Below, piece after piece: positions 34,217 to 44,488 of a stretch of DNA of 64,000 nt. This DNA is from Nannochloris sp. 'desiccata' (taxonomy: Eukaryota; Chlorophyta; Trebouxiophyceae; Chlorellales; Chlorellaceae), in NCBI GenBank assembly GCA_019044685.2, contig JAGTXX020000006.1, positions 1,817,501 through 1,881,500 of the forward strand, given 5' to 3'. The notes beneath the pieces were generated by a model that saw nothing but the letters and a program-made list of their open reading frames with translations, was not told the DNA's origin and made no database searches. Position numbers and translations under genes: made by a program. Each line of letters opens with the position of its first letter. Within the stretch, counting starts at the first letter, position 1.

Positions 34217-35898
34217 ATGTTATTATTTATCGGTGAGCAAGCGCATGACCCATACGACAGTATAAATCACTTGCAGTTATTTTTAATAATTCATAATAAA
34301 TCTCTCGCAGGCCTGCGCGTGTTATTAGCGACGGTGGTGTCTGCATATGTCCTGCTTGCACCTTTTACAAAAGTAGAAGAGAGCTTTAATGTTCAAGCAG
34401 CCCATGACCTCATATACCATGGATTACATATAGAAAAATACGACCACCTAGAATTTCCGGGTGTAGTGCCAAGAACTTTTCTCGGTAAGCATTGTATTCT
34501 TGTAATCACCGCTCGGAAAGAAGGCGGAGATTCAATAATATCTGATCTAATTAAAATCATTGTTTTGCAGGCGTGATCCCATTAGCATTGGTATTGATAC
34601 CTTTGAAATCCATAGTTGGTTTCTTTGGGCTCCCCAAGGTTGCTGTCCTTATCTGTCTTCGATTGCTCTTGGGCACCGCCGCTGTTGCCGCCCTTGCACG
34701 CCTACAAAACAGCGTAACGACCACTTTAGGCTCAGACCTAGCATCATGGTTATTGTTTATTACTGCAGTACAATTTCATTTACCTTTCTACCTAAGCAGA
34801 ACATTGCCAAATACCTTGGCCACTATTATTACTACTGCTGGCCTTGCTGACTGGATTGAAGGTAAACGTCCACATCGAGCATTAATTTTGCTTACCTGCG
34901 CAGCTATTATTTTTCGGTGTGATGCCATTATGCTTGCTGGGCTTGTTGGACTTCATTTATTAGCATCTAAAAAAGTCACATTACTTTCCGGCATTGTTAC
35001 CGGCGTCGTCACAGCAGCAGCCTGCCTGGCTATCACAATCAGCGTTGATTCTTGGTTTTGGCGCAGGTGGTTGTGGCCAGAAGGAGAAGTATTATGGTTT
35101 AATACCGTACTAAATAAGTCTTCTGAATGGGGTATATCCCCTCCGAGTTGGTATTTCACTTCGGCGCTGCCACGCTCTTTGCATGCTGCGTATCCGCTCG
35201 CTATAGTAGGTGCTATTATAGATCGACGCGTACGTCCTATGTTTTTAGTTGCGCTCGGGTTTGTAGCTCTGTACTCTAATTTAGGCCACAAAGAGGTGCG
35301 GTTTTTGTTTCCTGTGCTGCCACTCTGGAACCTGTGTGCTTCTGCAGCCATGGGGCATTTATACCGCAATAGAAACGCCTCTTCGTTAAAAACACTGTTT
35401 TGGCTTGCTGCTATAGCTAGCTTGGTAGCTGGAGCTGGCACAGCTGGTCTCGGTCTTGCTGCTAGTAGTACCAACTACCCTGGCGGAATTGCATTACAAG
35501 AGTTACACCAGATAGGAGCGCAGCATGCAAAGCAGGCACTGAACACAGGAAGAAATCTTACTGTGCATATTTCTGTTTTGCCTGCTATGACTGGGGTCTC
35601 TCGCTTTGGAGAGGCAGGGGCTCCCTGGGTCTACTCAAAGGATGAAAATATCATTAGAGATACAAAAAATGGCGATGATGGTACTGCTTTAATAAAAGCT
35701 GGGTTTGATTATTTGCTGAATGAGAAGCCTGAGGTAGAAGGATATAGAATGATGAAATCAATCGATGGGTTTGCAGGGTGGAAATGGTATGGAGGGTCCC
35801 CGAAGGCAGCAGTGGCGAGGATGCTACAGCGTCGGCAGTTGTTTTTTCCGTTAAAGATAGCGACAGCCCCTGTTGTGTATATTCATAGAAAGAGATGA
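34217..35898 (+). CDS. ALG12-type dolichyl-P-mannose alpha-1,6-mannosyltransferase
   Basis: Adds the eighth mannose to the lipid-linked oligosaccharide in the ER lumen for N-glycosylation. Three exons, 34217-34232, 34311-34484 and 34571-35898, give 505 aa. Exon 1 is only 16 nt (MLLFI plus one base), read in the frame that matches the downstream phase. The GT-C signature is clear: [34 protein letters not shown], and later [20 protein letters not shown] and [14 protein letters not shown]. About 10 hydrophobic segments are present. TGTAA occurs at 35908-35912, close to the stop. Confidence 0.92.
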
Positions 35899-36271
35899 AA
35901 CCCATTTTGTAACACCTCTATTTAATTAATGTAGGTATTTTTATCGACTGAATAATGGTGAAGCGTTCAGACCAAATAGTGAAGCTTCAGATTGCCGCCG
36001 GTGGAATAGAACTGTTCAACTTCAGAGAAAAAGTTGGCAGAGCTGCTGCTTGCTTCCGAAAAGTAATTCTATATAATTGTAAAATATTATAAAATTGCAT
36101 GCATGCTACAATTTGTTCATTATCTTTGAGCGTTCCTGTGTTTTGATCATTTCGAATAATTTAATTCATTGGCCTCGATCAAAACAATTCGGGGGTAGGC
36201 TTGCGTAGCCAGCACTGCGCGCATTTTTGCACTATTTGTTTTCTCTTAATCTCATAAATATAACTCACAGC
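35899..36271. other. Intergenic region with a 45-codon ORF
   Basis: Lies between ALG12 and the PRP4 kinase gene. An ATG at 35955 opens a 45-codon frame ending at 36092. Its start (VKLQIAAGG) looks like the opening of ribosomal protein L11, but the rest does not and there is no room for a complete L11. I do not call a gene. The remainder is A/T-rich upstream sequence of PRP4. Confidence 0.35.
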
Positions 36272-38413
36272 ATGGATACCAATGATCTCCATGCAGCACC
36301 CCGGCCAGATGATGACGCTGAAGAGGGCGAGCTCTCAGAGGAAGCCGCTGTGCCTCTCCAAGCAGGCAACGACAACCTCGCTGATGAAAGGCTAGTACGC
36401 GATGCTGAACGTAGGGGGCGTTCAATTGATCTACGAGAAGGAGGAGGAGGCCCTGATCGTTGGCGCCACCATTCTCGTTCCTGCTCTCCCCCTCATGACA
36501 ACTACCGCCGAGGGAATGATCGATTAAGGGATAGCAGAGAGCCTCGTAGAGACCGCAGCAGAAGCCCACGTGATCGTCGACACGATCGAGGGAGAGATAG
36601 AGATAGAGGAGATAGGTATAGAAGGTACAGTCGCAGTAGGAGTAGAGATCGTGGTGGCGGCGGTGGACGAGGTGGAGGGGAAGCTGAAGAAAAGAGGCAA
36701 GCTGAATTAGCAGCAGCAAAAGCAAAAGCAGAGCAAAAAGCAGATGAAGAAGCCTTTCAGGCTCGCGTAGCTGCGTCTTTAGCTGCTCAAGAGGAGGAGG
36801 AAGATGAAGAAAAGCTGATTGAAGAGAGACGCCGACGCCGTCAGGAAATTTTAGCAAAACATCGCCAACAACAACAACGGCAGCAGTCTGCCGGACCTTC
36901 TGTTGTGACTGCTCCTGAAGGCAACGGTGGTGCTGTTGATGCCGCTGAGAATAATAATGAAGATGCAGTTGTAGCTGAACTAGGAGTCGAGCAGGGAGGT
37001 GCATTAGATATTTGGAGGCATGATGGTTCCGCTGTTGCCGCTGCAGGAACAGCAGAGGCAGGAGGAGGTCAACAGCGTGCAGCTTCCGGCATTGGCGAAG
37101 CACATGGTGCTGAGCTTGATCGTAGACTCCATGCTGCTGCCGCAGCACAGCATTTGGAAATGAAAGAGCAACCTCATGGACAAAAAGAAGACGAGGATGA
37201 AGAGGAAGACGACATGTTTGCTGAGACACCTGAAGACGTCCGCCAAGCGAACCAGACCAACGCAGCTACTACTGCTGCCACCACTACTACTGCAAGTGTT
37301 CGTCGTGGCCTTGTTGATAACTATGACGACGCGGAAGGCTATTACAATTTTCAAGTCGGTGAAATAATTGGTTCGAGATATGAAGTATTCAAAGCACATG
37401 GCCGTGGTGTATTCAGTTCAGTATTACGAGCACGAGACCTCGGAACAAATATTTCCCCACCTCCTGAGGTTGCTATCAAGGTGATTCGAGCAAATGAAAC
37501 GATGTACAAAGCAGGACAAGTTGAGAAAGTCATTTTAAGAAAGTTGGCGGAAGCTGACCCCGAGGGCAAAAGGCATTGCATCCGTTTACTTGGTTCTTTT
37601 GAGTATAGATCACATTTATGCCTTGTATTTGAACCTATGGATATGGATTTACGGGCCTTGACAAAGCGATACGGTCGGGGTATCGGCCTCAGCCTAAGTG
37701 CAGTGAGAATATATACTCAACAGATGTTGGTTGCATTGCATCATCTCCGCAATTGTGGAGTATTGCATGCGGATTTGAAGCCAGATAACTTGTTGGTGAA
37801 TGATCGACGTACTGTGGTGAAGCTCTGTGATTTTGGATCAGCTATGTTTGCCGGGGACAATGAAATCACACCTTATCTTGTTTCTAGATTTTATAGAGCG
37901 CCAGAAGTGATCCTAGGCTTACCGTACGACCACCCCATGGATATCTGGAGCGTAGGATGTGTTGTATATGAGCTCTTTACCGGTCAAATCTTGTTTCCTG
38001 GCAGGACGAATAACGAAATGCTGAAATTGATGATGGAGGTCAAGGGTCAATTTTCAAAAAAAATGTTGAAGAAAGCAGAATTTGCATTCAAGCATTTTGA
38101 AGCGGATCCGAATATGACATTTGCGTTATTAGAGGAAGATGCAGTGACGAAGAGACCTGTGAGACGGTTAATTCCAAATCCGCAGGTAAAGAACGATTTT
38201 TCAGTATTATTGGCGGGATTAGATTCTGATCGAAAAAAATTAGCTCAATTAGCTGATTTGCTGGAAAGAATGATGGTGCTGGATCCTGATAAACGTATTA
38301 CACCCAAAGATGCACTGAAGCACCCGTTTTTCGAATTAACAGCTGCTCCTAAAAGGGTAGTGACAGCGGCTCCAAGGGCGATCAACATGGCTGTTGCCGC
38401 TTCAAGAAAGTAA
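36272..38413 (+). CDS. PRP4 (PRPF4B) pre-mRNA splicing kinase
   Basis: Dual-specificity-type CMGC kinase that phosphorylates spliceosomal proteins such as PRP6/PRP31. The frame is 713 aa from the Met at 36272; a Met at 36227 would add 15 residues. The N-terminal half is disordered: an RS/RD-rich stretch (about 65-135), coiled Ala/Glu/Arg, and poly-acidic runs. The kinase domain (about 365-695) has the PRP4-specific HADLKPDN catalytic loop (usual HRD is H-A-D), DFGSA, the SRFYRAPEVILGLPYDHPMD activation segment, and the insert MTFALLEEDAVTKRPVRRLI. Confidence 0.93.
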   Translation: MDTNDLHAAPRPDDDAEEGELSEEAAVPLQAGNDNLADERLVRDAERRGRSIDLREGGGGPDRWRHHSRSCSPPHDNYRRGNDRLRDSREPRRDRSRSPRDRRHDRGRDRDRGDRYRRYSRSRSRDRGGGGGRGGGEAEEKRQAELAAAKAKAEQKADEEAFQARVAASLAAQEEEEDEEKLIEERRRRRQEILAKHRQQQQRQQSAGPSVVTAPEGNGGAVDAAENNNEDAVVAELGVEQGGALDIWRHDGSAVAAAGTAEAGGGQQRAASGIGEAHGAELDRRLHAAAAAQHLEMKEQPHGQKEDEDEEEDDMFAETPEDVRQANQTNAATTAATTTTASVRRGLVDNYDDAEGYYNFQVGEIIGSRYEVFKAHGRGVFSSVLRARDLGTNISPPPEVAIKVIRANETMYKAGQVEKVILRKLAEADPEGKRHCIRLLGSFEYRSHLCLVFEPMDMDLRALTKRYGRGIGLSLSAVRIYTQQMLVALHHLRNCGVLHADLKPDNLLVNDRRTVVKLCDFGSAMFAGDNEITPYLVSRFYRAPEVILGLPYDHPMDIWSVGCVVYELFTGQILFPGRTNNEMLKLMMEVKGQFSKKMLKKAEFAFKHFEADPNMTFALLEEDAVTKRPVRRLIPNPQVKNDFSVLLAGLDSDRKKLAQLADLLERMMVLDPDKRITPKDALKHPFFELTAAPKRVVTAAPRAINMAVAASRK

Positions 38414-38615
38414 TATTTGCTCTATTATTCCAATCTTATTAAAAACAACAAATTGTATTTCTATAGACTGTTTCTGCTGAAATGAACACTGTAAGTTAAA
38501 GTACGTGCCCACAGCTTGTAGTATCCAAACTGCAGATACTAACTAGGCTTGCCCACAGCTCCTCTCAAGATCAATTCTTCCTTTTGCTAGAAATATGTTA
38601 CATTGGCTGTTGTAC

Positions 38616-39298
38616 TTAATTCAACAAACCTTCCTTTAAGATATCGTAAGGAACCGCAGTAATAGTCTCCACCTGCACATTCTCCAAAGTGAATCCCTCA
38701 GTACGGGGGCCCTTGGGCTGACGCTTGGTGACGGGCTTGGGGAGTCCAGCTACACGGGCGGCATGCTTGGCCTCATCGTTGGCCTTGCAGCGGGCAAGGA
38801 ATTCCTCACGGCAGCGAGAAGGCTGCACGTGTTCCACTCTAACGTGGAACCTCTTCTTAATATAACGGCCATTTACAATTTTAAGGAGCTCTACACCAAC
38901 AGCACGCTTGGTCACGTTCCATACGCGGCCAGACTTGCCGTGGTAATACTTGTGAGGCATACCCTGTAATCAGTAGGAATAGAAAGATGGATGTGATCAG
39001 TTTATATGCAGTCAATGTGCAGCAAAATTTAAATCAGAAAGCCACAGAAGAAGCTTAAGATGAATTTTGTTTCAAATTATGATTGATGCCGTTTTCCTGA
39101 CTTTGTCTGGAGTCTGCGCAAATTTCGCTGCTTTAATCTATAACCCACCTTCTGTACAGCACCGTTAACCTTGATGTCAACGTAGTCTCCGAGCTTATAG
39201 GTGCGGAGATAGGTAGAGAGATTGATGTAACCCTTCTGCCTATATCCGCGCTTGAACATATCGCGCGTGCGAGCGCGGTATCCCTGACCACCAGGCAT
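38616..39298 (-). CDS. RPL21: 60S ribosomal protein L21 (eL21)
   Basis: Cytosolic large-subunit protein. Two exons, 39149-39298 and 38616-38963, give 165 aa, close to the family length. Motifs: [40 protein letters not shown] and [21 protein letters not shown] probable 5'-UTR intron spans 39322-39438: the minus strand reads CG/GTGAGT at its start and TTGCAG at its end, leaving 23 nt before the ATG. TTACA at 38598-38602 gives TGTAA on the coding strand about 14 nt past the stop. Confidence 0.94.
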
Positions 39299-39688
39299 GG
39301 TGTATTTATTTGCTCCTTACCCTGCAATTAAAAATTAATCTATTAGAATATATTCCTAGGCCATCAGTCGCCATCCCTCAAATTTAAAGCCGCCGCAAAC
39401 ACTAGCTATCATTCTTCTTCCACACTCTGCAAACTCACCGATGCGGACCAGTGTCCCAAAGAAAGAGACAGGAAGAGACTGTCTCAAAGCTATTTAAAGC
39501 CGGCAAGCAAGTTTTTGCAATTCTAATGTAGGCTGCTTTCGACCCTGGCATTCGCTTGAAGCTGAATTTAGAGTTTTATTTATCATTAACTCTCTAAAAT
39601 GTGGCCTTTTGAGCTAACGAATTCTAAGATCGCCTCGTAATTAACAGTCAGGAAACCTTATTTTCTGCAATTAGCGTTCCATTCGACG
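39299..39688. other. Divergent promoter and 5'-UTR region of RPL21 and LeuD
   Basis: Holds the inferred RPL21 leader intron (39322-39438). From about 39440 to 39688 it is presumably a shared promoter of the two genes. No further gene seen. Confidence 0.5.
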
Positions 39689-40693
39689 ATGGCATTTGCA
39701 GGTGCTTTCAGCAGGGCTGTGCTCCCTCGCCAAATTAACACCAATAGAGGCAAAGTTATTTCCCGTAGCGCGCGCCTTGTTGTTCAGGCTAAAGTCAATC
39801 TCGAAGGAGGACCTCGTGTCATCCGTGGCAAGTGCTTTGTGACCCGCGATGTAAGTTCCCCATGCCGCTAGCGATACATAATCTCATTTCTATCATTTAG
39901 TGTTTCTTTATTGAGTTACATCTTCTATTTCTTAGGACTAGTACACAGAATTAATGCGCTGGATGTCCTCTGAAATGTATTATCAAGAATTTATTTTCAA
40001 TTATAATTCAAAGCATTTTCATCGCTCTTTACCCCACATTGCTCAATTTGCTCACATGCTTTCGCTTATGTTTCCAATATGTGCAGAACATCGATACAGA
40101 TCAAATTATACCTGCCGAATACCTCACCCTTGTCCCTTCTAAGCCTGACGAGTACGAAAAACTCGGTAGCTATGCTCTCATTGGCCTTCCCGACGAGGAA
40201 TACCCCACCCGTTATGTTGAAGTTGATTCGATGAAAACAGAATACCCTGTTCTTATTGGTGGACAAAATTTCGGTTGTGGCTCTTCTCGTGAGCATGCCC
40301 CTGTGGCTCTAGGCGCCTCTGGCGCAACTGTGTGTGTTGCTGAGTCATATGCTCGGATTTTCTTTAGAAATTGTGTGTCCACCGGGGAGCTCTATCCCGT
40401 CGAGACTGACGAGAGGCTGTGTGATGCTCTGACTACTGGGTCTGAGGTAGAAGTAGATATGGAGAACGATGTGCTGACAGATCTTGCGACTGGCAAGAAG
40501 TTCAATCTCAAGCCTCTGGGGGATGTAAGTTAGAAAAAGCTTTTAATTTTGTTTCAAAAAAATGAAATTTTTATTATGGATGGAATATTGATTTTTTTAT
40601 ATGTATATGTTTTGGTTGCAGGCTGGCCCCGTGATTGATGATGGCGGTATTTTTGAGCACGCACGAAAGACTGGAATGATTAAGACAGCGTAA
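39689..40693 (+). CDS. 3-isopropylmalate dehydratase small subunit, plastid
   Basis: Small subunit of isopropylmalate isomerase in plastid leucine biosynthesis. Three exons, 39689-39850, 40087-40524 and 40622-40693, give 223 aa. The first about 35 residues are a transit peptide (FSRAVLPRQINTNRGK). The swivelling-domain motifs are clear: TRDNIDTDQIIPAEYLT spanning the first junction, GGQNFGCGSSREHAPVAL, and RIFFRNCVSTGELYP. Exon 3 encodes only the last 23 residues. TGTAA at 40711-40715 lies 18 nt past the stop. Confidence 0.93.
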
Positions 40694-41186
40694 TATTGTA
40701 TCTAGTTGTATGTAATATAGAGAATTAGCCCAATCAACACTCAGAAATATTTCCTTGGGAGCGCACCCGCCTGACAACGAGAAAAACTTATTTAAAGCTG
40801 TCAGGATTATAGAGAAACGTCCATTCTCGCAACGTATGCTGATAAGACTCTATCTGTTGTCAAATATCCTTCGCTTGCTTGTAATTAATGCTCTTCTAAG
40901 AATCCTTCTTTTGCTTGGACGGCAGGCAGCGGCAGCGGCGGCGGCGGCCCAAGACGCTTTGTATACAAAAAGACGAGGTACAAAAAGACGAGACTAAAAT
41001 GCATCTTTACTTGAGCAACCTTACTAGTTCTTAAATTTTGGAGTGATAATATATTTAAGCTTAGGGAAACTAAATAGCTAGACTTTGCTGCTTCTACGTT
41101 AGTTCGGCATGGCATCTACCTCCACGTTCTGCTAGCTTGCCTTGAAGAACGTGCATTACATCCCATTATTCTTCCAATACATCACA
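40694..41186. other. Intergenic region upstream of the ABCG gene
   Basis: 493 bp including the LeuD 3' end and a short GCN/GGC-repeat tract near 40922-40950. Open frames here are short and look random. The last about 150 bp are presumably the ABCG promoter and leader. Confidence 0.4.
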
Positions 41187-43370
41187 ATGTCCGAAACTGC
41201 TGTCCAAGGTGCACCCAATAATGGTGCTGTTCAGGCCAACGATGAAATGTCTCCTGTGGTTGCCATCGATGGCCCAGTTCCTCCTGGACTTCTCAAAGAA
41301 ACACTTATAGAAGAGTCCAAGGGGTTCATGACATCTGTAGCCACATTCAAACAGAACGAGGGCCCTACTCGTCGTGGGGAATCCTTTTTCGACACTGTCT
41401 CCCGTCGCCAAGGAGAGATGCTGGATAAAAATATATCCTTCCTCAAGCTTAGCAAAATCATACAAATTACCGTTGAATGGAAGAACATTACCTACATCAT
41501 GCCGATTGGAAAAGGCAAGAAGAAGACGGTTAAAACTATATTAGAAGACCTTAGTGGCCAAGTTCCCGCTGGCCGTCTGTTGGCGGTAATGGGTCCTACG
41601 GGGTCGGGCAAGACCTCTTTGATCAATGCCTTGGCAGGGCGTTTACAAATTGGGGGATCTTTACAAGGTGAAATTTTAGTCAATGGTAAACCACGTGGTC
41701 GCGCTTTCCGATCTATTTCAGCATATGTGATGCAAGATGACATCCTTTTCTCTAACTTGACAGTTAAAGAAACTTTTGAGTTCGCTGCAAACATGCGTCT
41801 CCCTGCTGACGTCACCCAAGAAACTAAACGCGCTTTAGTGACGCAAATTATCAATGAGTTGGGCTTATTCAAAGCTGAGAACACACGTATTGGTAACGAA
41901 TTCTCACGCGGCGTTTCTGGAGGAGAAAGAAAGAGAACAAACATCGGTATTGAACTGCTGTCTGGAGCCTCTTTAATCTTTTTAGATGAACCAACATCTG
42001 GTCTTGATGCCTTCCAAGCCCAAAACGTAATGGAAAGCTTATGGACACTTGCAGGAGGCGGTCGAACTGTGCTATCGACCATCCATCAACCTCGTTCTTC
42101 CATCTATAAAATGTTCGACTTGTTGTTACTCTTAAGCGAAGGCCGCGTCATGTATTTTGGACCTGCAAAAGATGCAGTATCATGGTTTTCTTCAGCTGGG
42201 TTTCCTTGTCCAGCTGAATTCAACCCTGCAGATTTCTTTCTAGATGTCGTTTCAATGGATTATCGGACCCCGGTAGAAGAAAGTTCATCTCGTCGCCGTA
42301 TTCAACTCCTGGGCGATTTGTATGGAAGTGAAGGTTCAAAACTATCGTCAAGGCAGTCTGTAGATGCTTCCAGGGTCCAAGAAATCGTCCATGCCAACGA
42401 GGTTGTTTCTTTCCCCAACATCGCTTTCACTGAATTCTGGTTACTATTAAATCGATCCTGGAAACAGCAATCACGTGATAGATTACCTCAAATCATCACT
42501 TTAGTCCAAACTATCGTTATTGGGTTCGTATTAGCTGCCCTCTACTCTAATTTAGACCCTCAGGATCCATCAGCGGTGCAAGACACTCTCGGCATTTTAT
42601 TTTTTGTTGCCATCTTTTCTGCGTTTGGTGCCATGTTTGGCGCGTTGAATTCGTTCCCTACTGAACGTGGGGTTGTGAATAGAGAACGTTCTGGGAAGAT
42701 GTATCACGTGTTTCCGTACTATATAGCGCGCTTTATTTGTGATATCCCCCTCAGAGTTGGTCAAGGTCTTTTATTTGGTTGCATCGTGTATTGGATTGTA
42801 GGGTTCAACCCAAATGCAGGAGCTTTCTTTATTTTCTGCAGTATCTTGATTGTTGAAGGTTTAGCTGCCCAAGGGCTTGGTATCGCTGTTTCGGCAGGAG
42901 CACCTAATGAAAAAGTAGCTCTGGCACTGGCGCCTGCTGTCACTGTTGTCTTGATTCTATTTGGCGGTTTCTATGTGAATGAGGGAACTATCCCTGTATG
43001 GTTGTCGTGGATTAAATACCTGAGTCACTTGTATTGGGCATTTATGGCGCTAACCATTAATAATTTCAGTGGAAGAGATGGCTGGGCATGTCCTGTGGGG
43101 TCTGAGGCAGAGGCCACCACCACACAGTGCACTTTGAGCGGTGATCAAATTTTGGAAAATCTTCAATTCAATCCTGATAAGCTGTGGCTGGCATTTGTTG
43201 GGTTGATTGCGTTAATTGTTGGATATAATGGGATAGGATATATCTTGTTGAGAAGATCAAAACCTAAATACTTGCCTTTAAGTAGTAATAGCAGCAGCAG
43301 TGGTGGTGGTGGCGGAGTCGAGGCTGTTGGAGTGGTGCCTGCGACGGCCAAGCAGAAAGTAGGATTGTGA
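41187..43370 (+). CDS. ABCG-subfamily half transporter
   Basis: 727 aa from the Met at 41187 (a Met at 41142 would add 15). Reverse layout typical of ABCG/WBC proteins: nucleotide-binding domain first, membrane domain second. Walker A is GPTGSGKTSLINALAGR, the signature VSGGERKRTNIGIELL, Walker B LIFLDEPTSGLDA, and the H-loop STIHQPRSSI. The second half has six hydrophobic segments (VIGFVLAALYSNL, LGILFFVAIFSAFGAMFGAL, and so on). ABCG half transporters dimerise and move lipids, sterols or surface components. The substrate cannot be read from sequence. The C-terminus ends in a Ser/Gly run. Confidence 0.9.
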   Translation: MSETAVQGAPNNGAVQANDEMSPVVAIDGPVPPGLLKETLIEESKGFMTSVATFKQNEGPTRRGESFFDTVSRRQGEMLDKNISFLKLSKIIQITVEWKNITYIMPIGKGKKKTVKTILEDLSGQVPAGRLLAVMGPTGSGKTSLINALAGRLQIGGSLQGEILVNGKPRGRAFRSISAYVMQDDILFSNLTVKETFEFAANMRLPADVTQETKRALVTQIINELGLFKAENTRIGNEFSRGVSGGERKRTNIGIELLSGASLIFLDEPTSGLDAFQAQNVMESLWTLAGGGRTVLSTIHQPRSSIYKMFDLLLLLSEGRVMYFGPAKDAVSWFSSAGFPCPAEFNPADFFLDVVSMDYRTPVEESSSRRRIQLLGDLYGSEGSKLSSRQSVDASRVQEIVHANEVVSFPNIAFTEFWLLLNRSWKQQSRDRLPQIITLVQTIVIGFVLAALYSNLDPQDPSAVQDTLGILFFVAIFSAFGAMFGALNSFPTERGVVNRERSGKMYHVFPYYIARFICDIPLRVGQGLLFGCIVYWIVGFNPNAGAFFIFCSILIVEGLAAQGLGIAVSAGAPNEKVALALAPAVTVVLILFGGFYVNEGTIPVWLSWIKYLSHLYWAFMALTINNFSGRDGWACPVGSEAEATTTQCTLSGDQILENLQFNPDKLWLAFVGLIALIVGYNGIGYILLRRSKPKYLPLSSNSSSSGGGGGVEAVGVVPATAKQKVGL

Positions 43371-44488
43371 AAATGAGGATTGTGTCCGTTTGATAGCGGG
43401 CAAAGATCTGTATTAATATAACACGTATAGTAAAAGACAATTATGGAAGGGTAGGTGTAAAAACACATGTATTAGCCGGAAAAACTCGCCGGTGGTCGGG
43501 CTTCAGATCAAAAATTCGCCGGATTTCAGAACTCTAAAGTTGGCATTTTATGCCGAAAGCCGTAGAACTTTGTTTGCACACGTAGAACTAAACATGTGTA
43601 ATTCAGCGCACAGTTGAGTATATAAGAAATTAGCCAGAGCAGCAAGACCAGCAGCAAAAATCGCCGGGCAAAAAAATATTCCTTTGTATTCTCAAAATGT
43701 TGCTCCAACACCTCTGAGGCATCACCAAATGAGAAGACACGGCAGTCTTTACAGCAGTCCAAACATCTTCAGGCACTTCTCTTTTACCAGCACGCATAGC
43801 TCCCAATAAGGGCCTGAAGGCAGAAGGACCCCGGCGGAGGCCAGCAAGTTGACGGAGATTCCCGCTTTCGCTGCTTGGATTGAGCAGAAGAAGTTTGATC
43901 CAATCATGAAGAAACTAGAGGACGCAAACTACGTAATATCTGATGCGGCATGGGCTGTTATAGAAAAGCAGAAGAAGAAAAAGCCAACAAAGGCGACAGC
44001 AGTTGTCAAGCCTGGCAAAGCGGCACCTAAAGTTGCTGAGAAGCGAAAGGTAACAAGCAGAGAGGCTGGGGGTAAGGAGAATAAAACCTTAGGAGGTTAA
44101 TAAGAGAGTAGCTACTGCAGGTCCTTCAAAAAGAGCTATTGTTAATGACGACAGCTGTGGGAAAAGTGCTCCTTTATAAAAATATAAAGTAGGTAGAATT
44201 TTATGAACCGGTCAAATGCAGCATATAATGCCTTGAAGTAGCTTCTACAATGTATAATAGATGAATTCTATCGAAATACAAGCAATTCAAGCTGTTTAAG
44301 GGCACTTTCATTACAATCAGCTTTTTAAAGGTCCTGCCGACACCTTTCATTTAAAAAAAAATATATAAAGGTAGCCTGTGTGCTGTCGTTAAAGACCTAT
44401 ATGATGTGGCATGTAAATTACACTTCTTTTTTACCAACTATGGATACATACTATCACCTACCTAGACGTATAAACTAAATACGGCCAA
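43371..44488. other. Gene-poor 1.1-kb region with an orphan Lys-rich ORF
   Basis: No recognisable gene. A plus-strand open frame at 43849-44100 (83 codons, opening at TTG, no ATG start) encodes a Lys-rich sequence with AAWIEQKKFDPIMKKLED. The minus strand over 43640-43820 shows fragments such as GAMRAGKREVPEDVWTAVKT broken by frame changes. This fits decayed coding or mobile sequence, but I cannot name a family. An imperfect inverted repeat lies at 44117-44337. Confidence 0.4.
44117..44337. repeat. Imperfect inverted repeat, arms 44117-44147 and 44309-44337
   Basis: The left arm starts GCAGGTCCTTCAAAAAGAGC. The reverse complement of the right arm starts GCAGGACCTTTAAAAAGC. About 26 of 31 positions agree with small gaps. 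The 160-bp spacer is A/T-rich. It could be a small inverted-repeat element or a remnant of one. Confidence 0.5.

Noticed and set aside
36252..37229. 325-codon minus-strand ORF opposite the PRP4 N-terminus
   Set aside because: It is a shadow of the low-complexity RS/acidic coding sequence; its Leu/His/Gln-rich translation has no domain, while the plus strand encodes the kinase.
43526..43762. 78-codon minus-strand ORF with a hydrophobic stretch
   Set aside because: No recognisable motif, and a neighbouring frame looks equally coding-like. Treated as decayed or random sequence.
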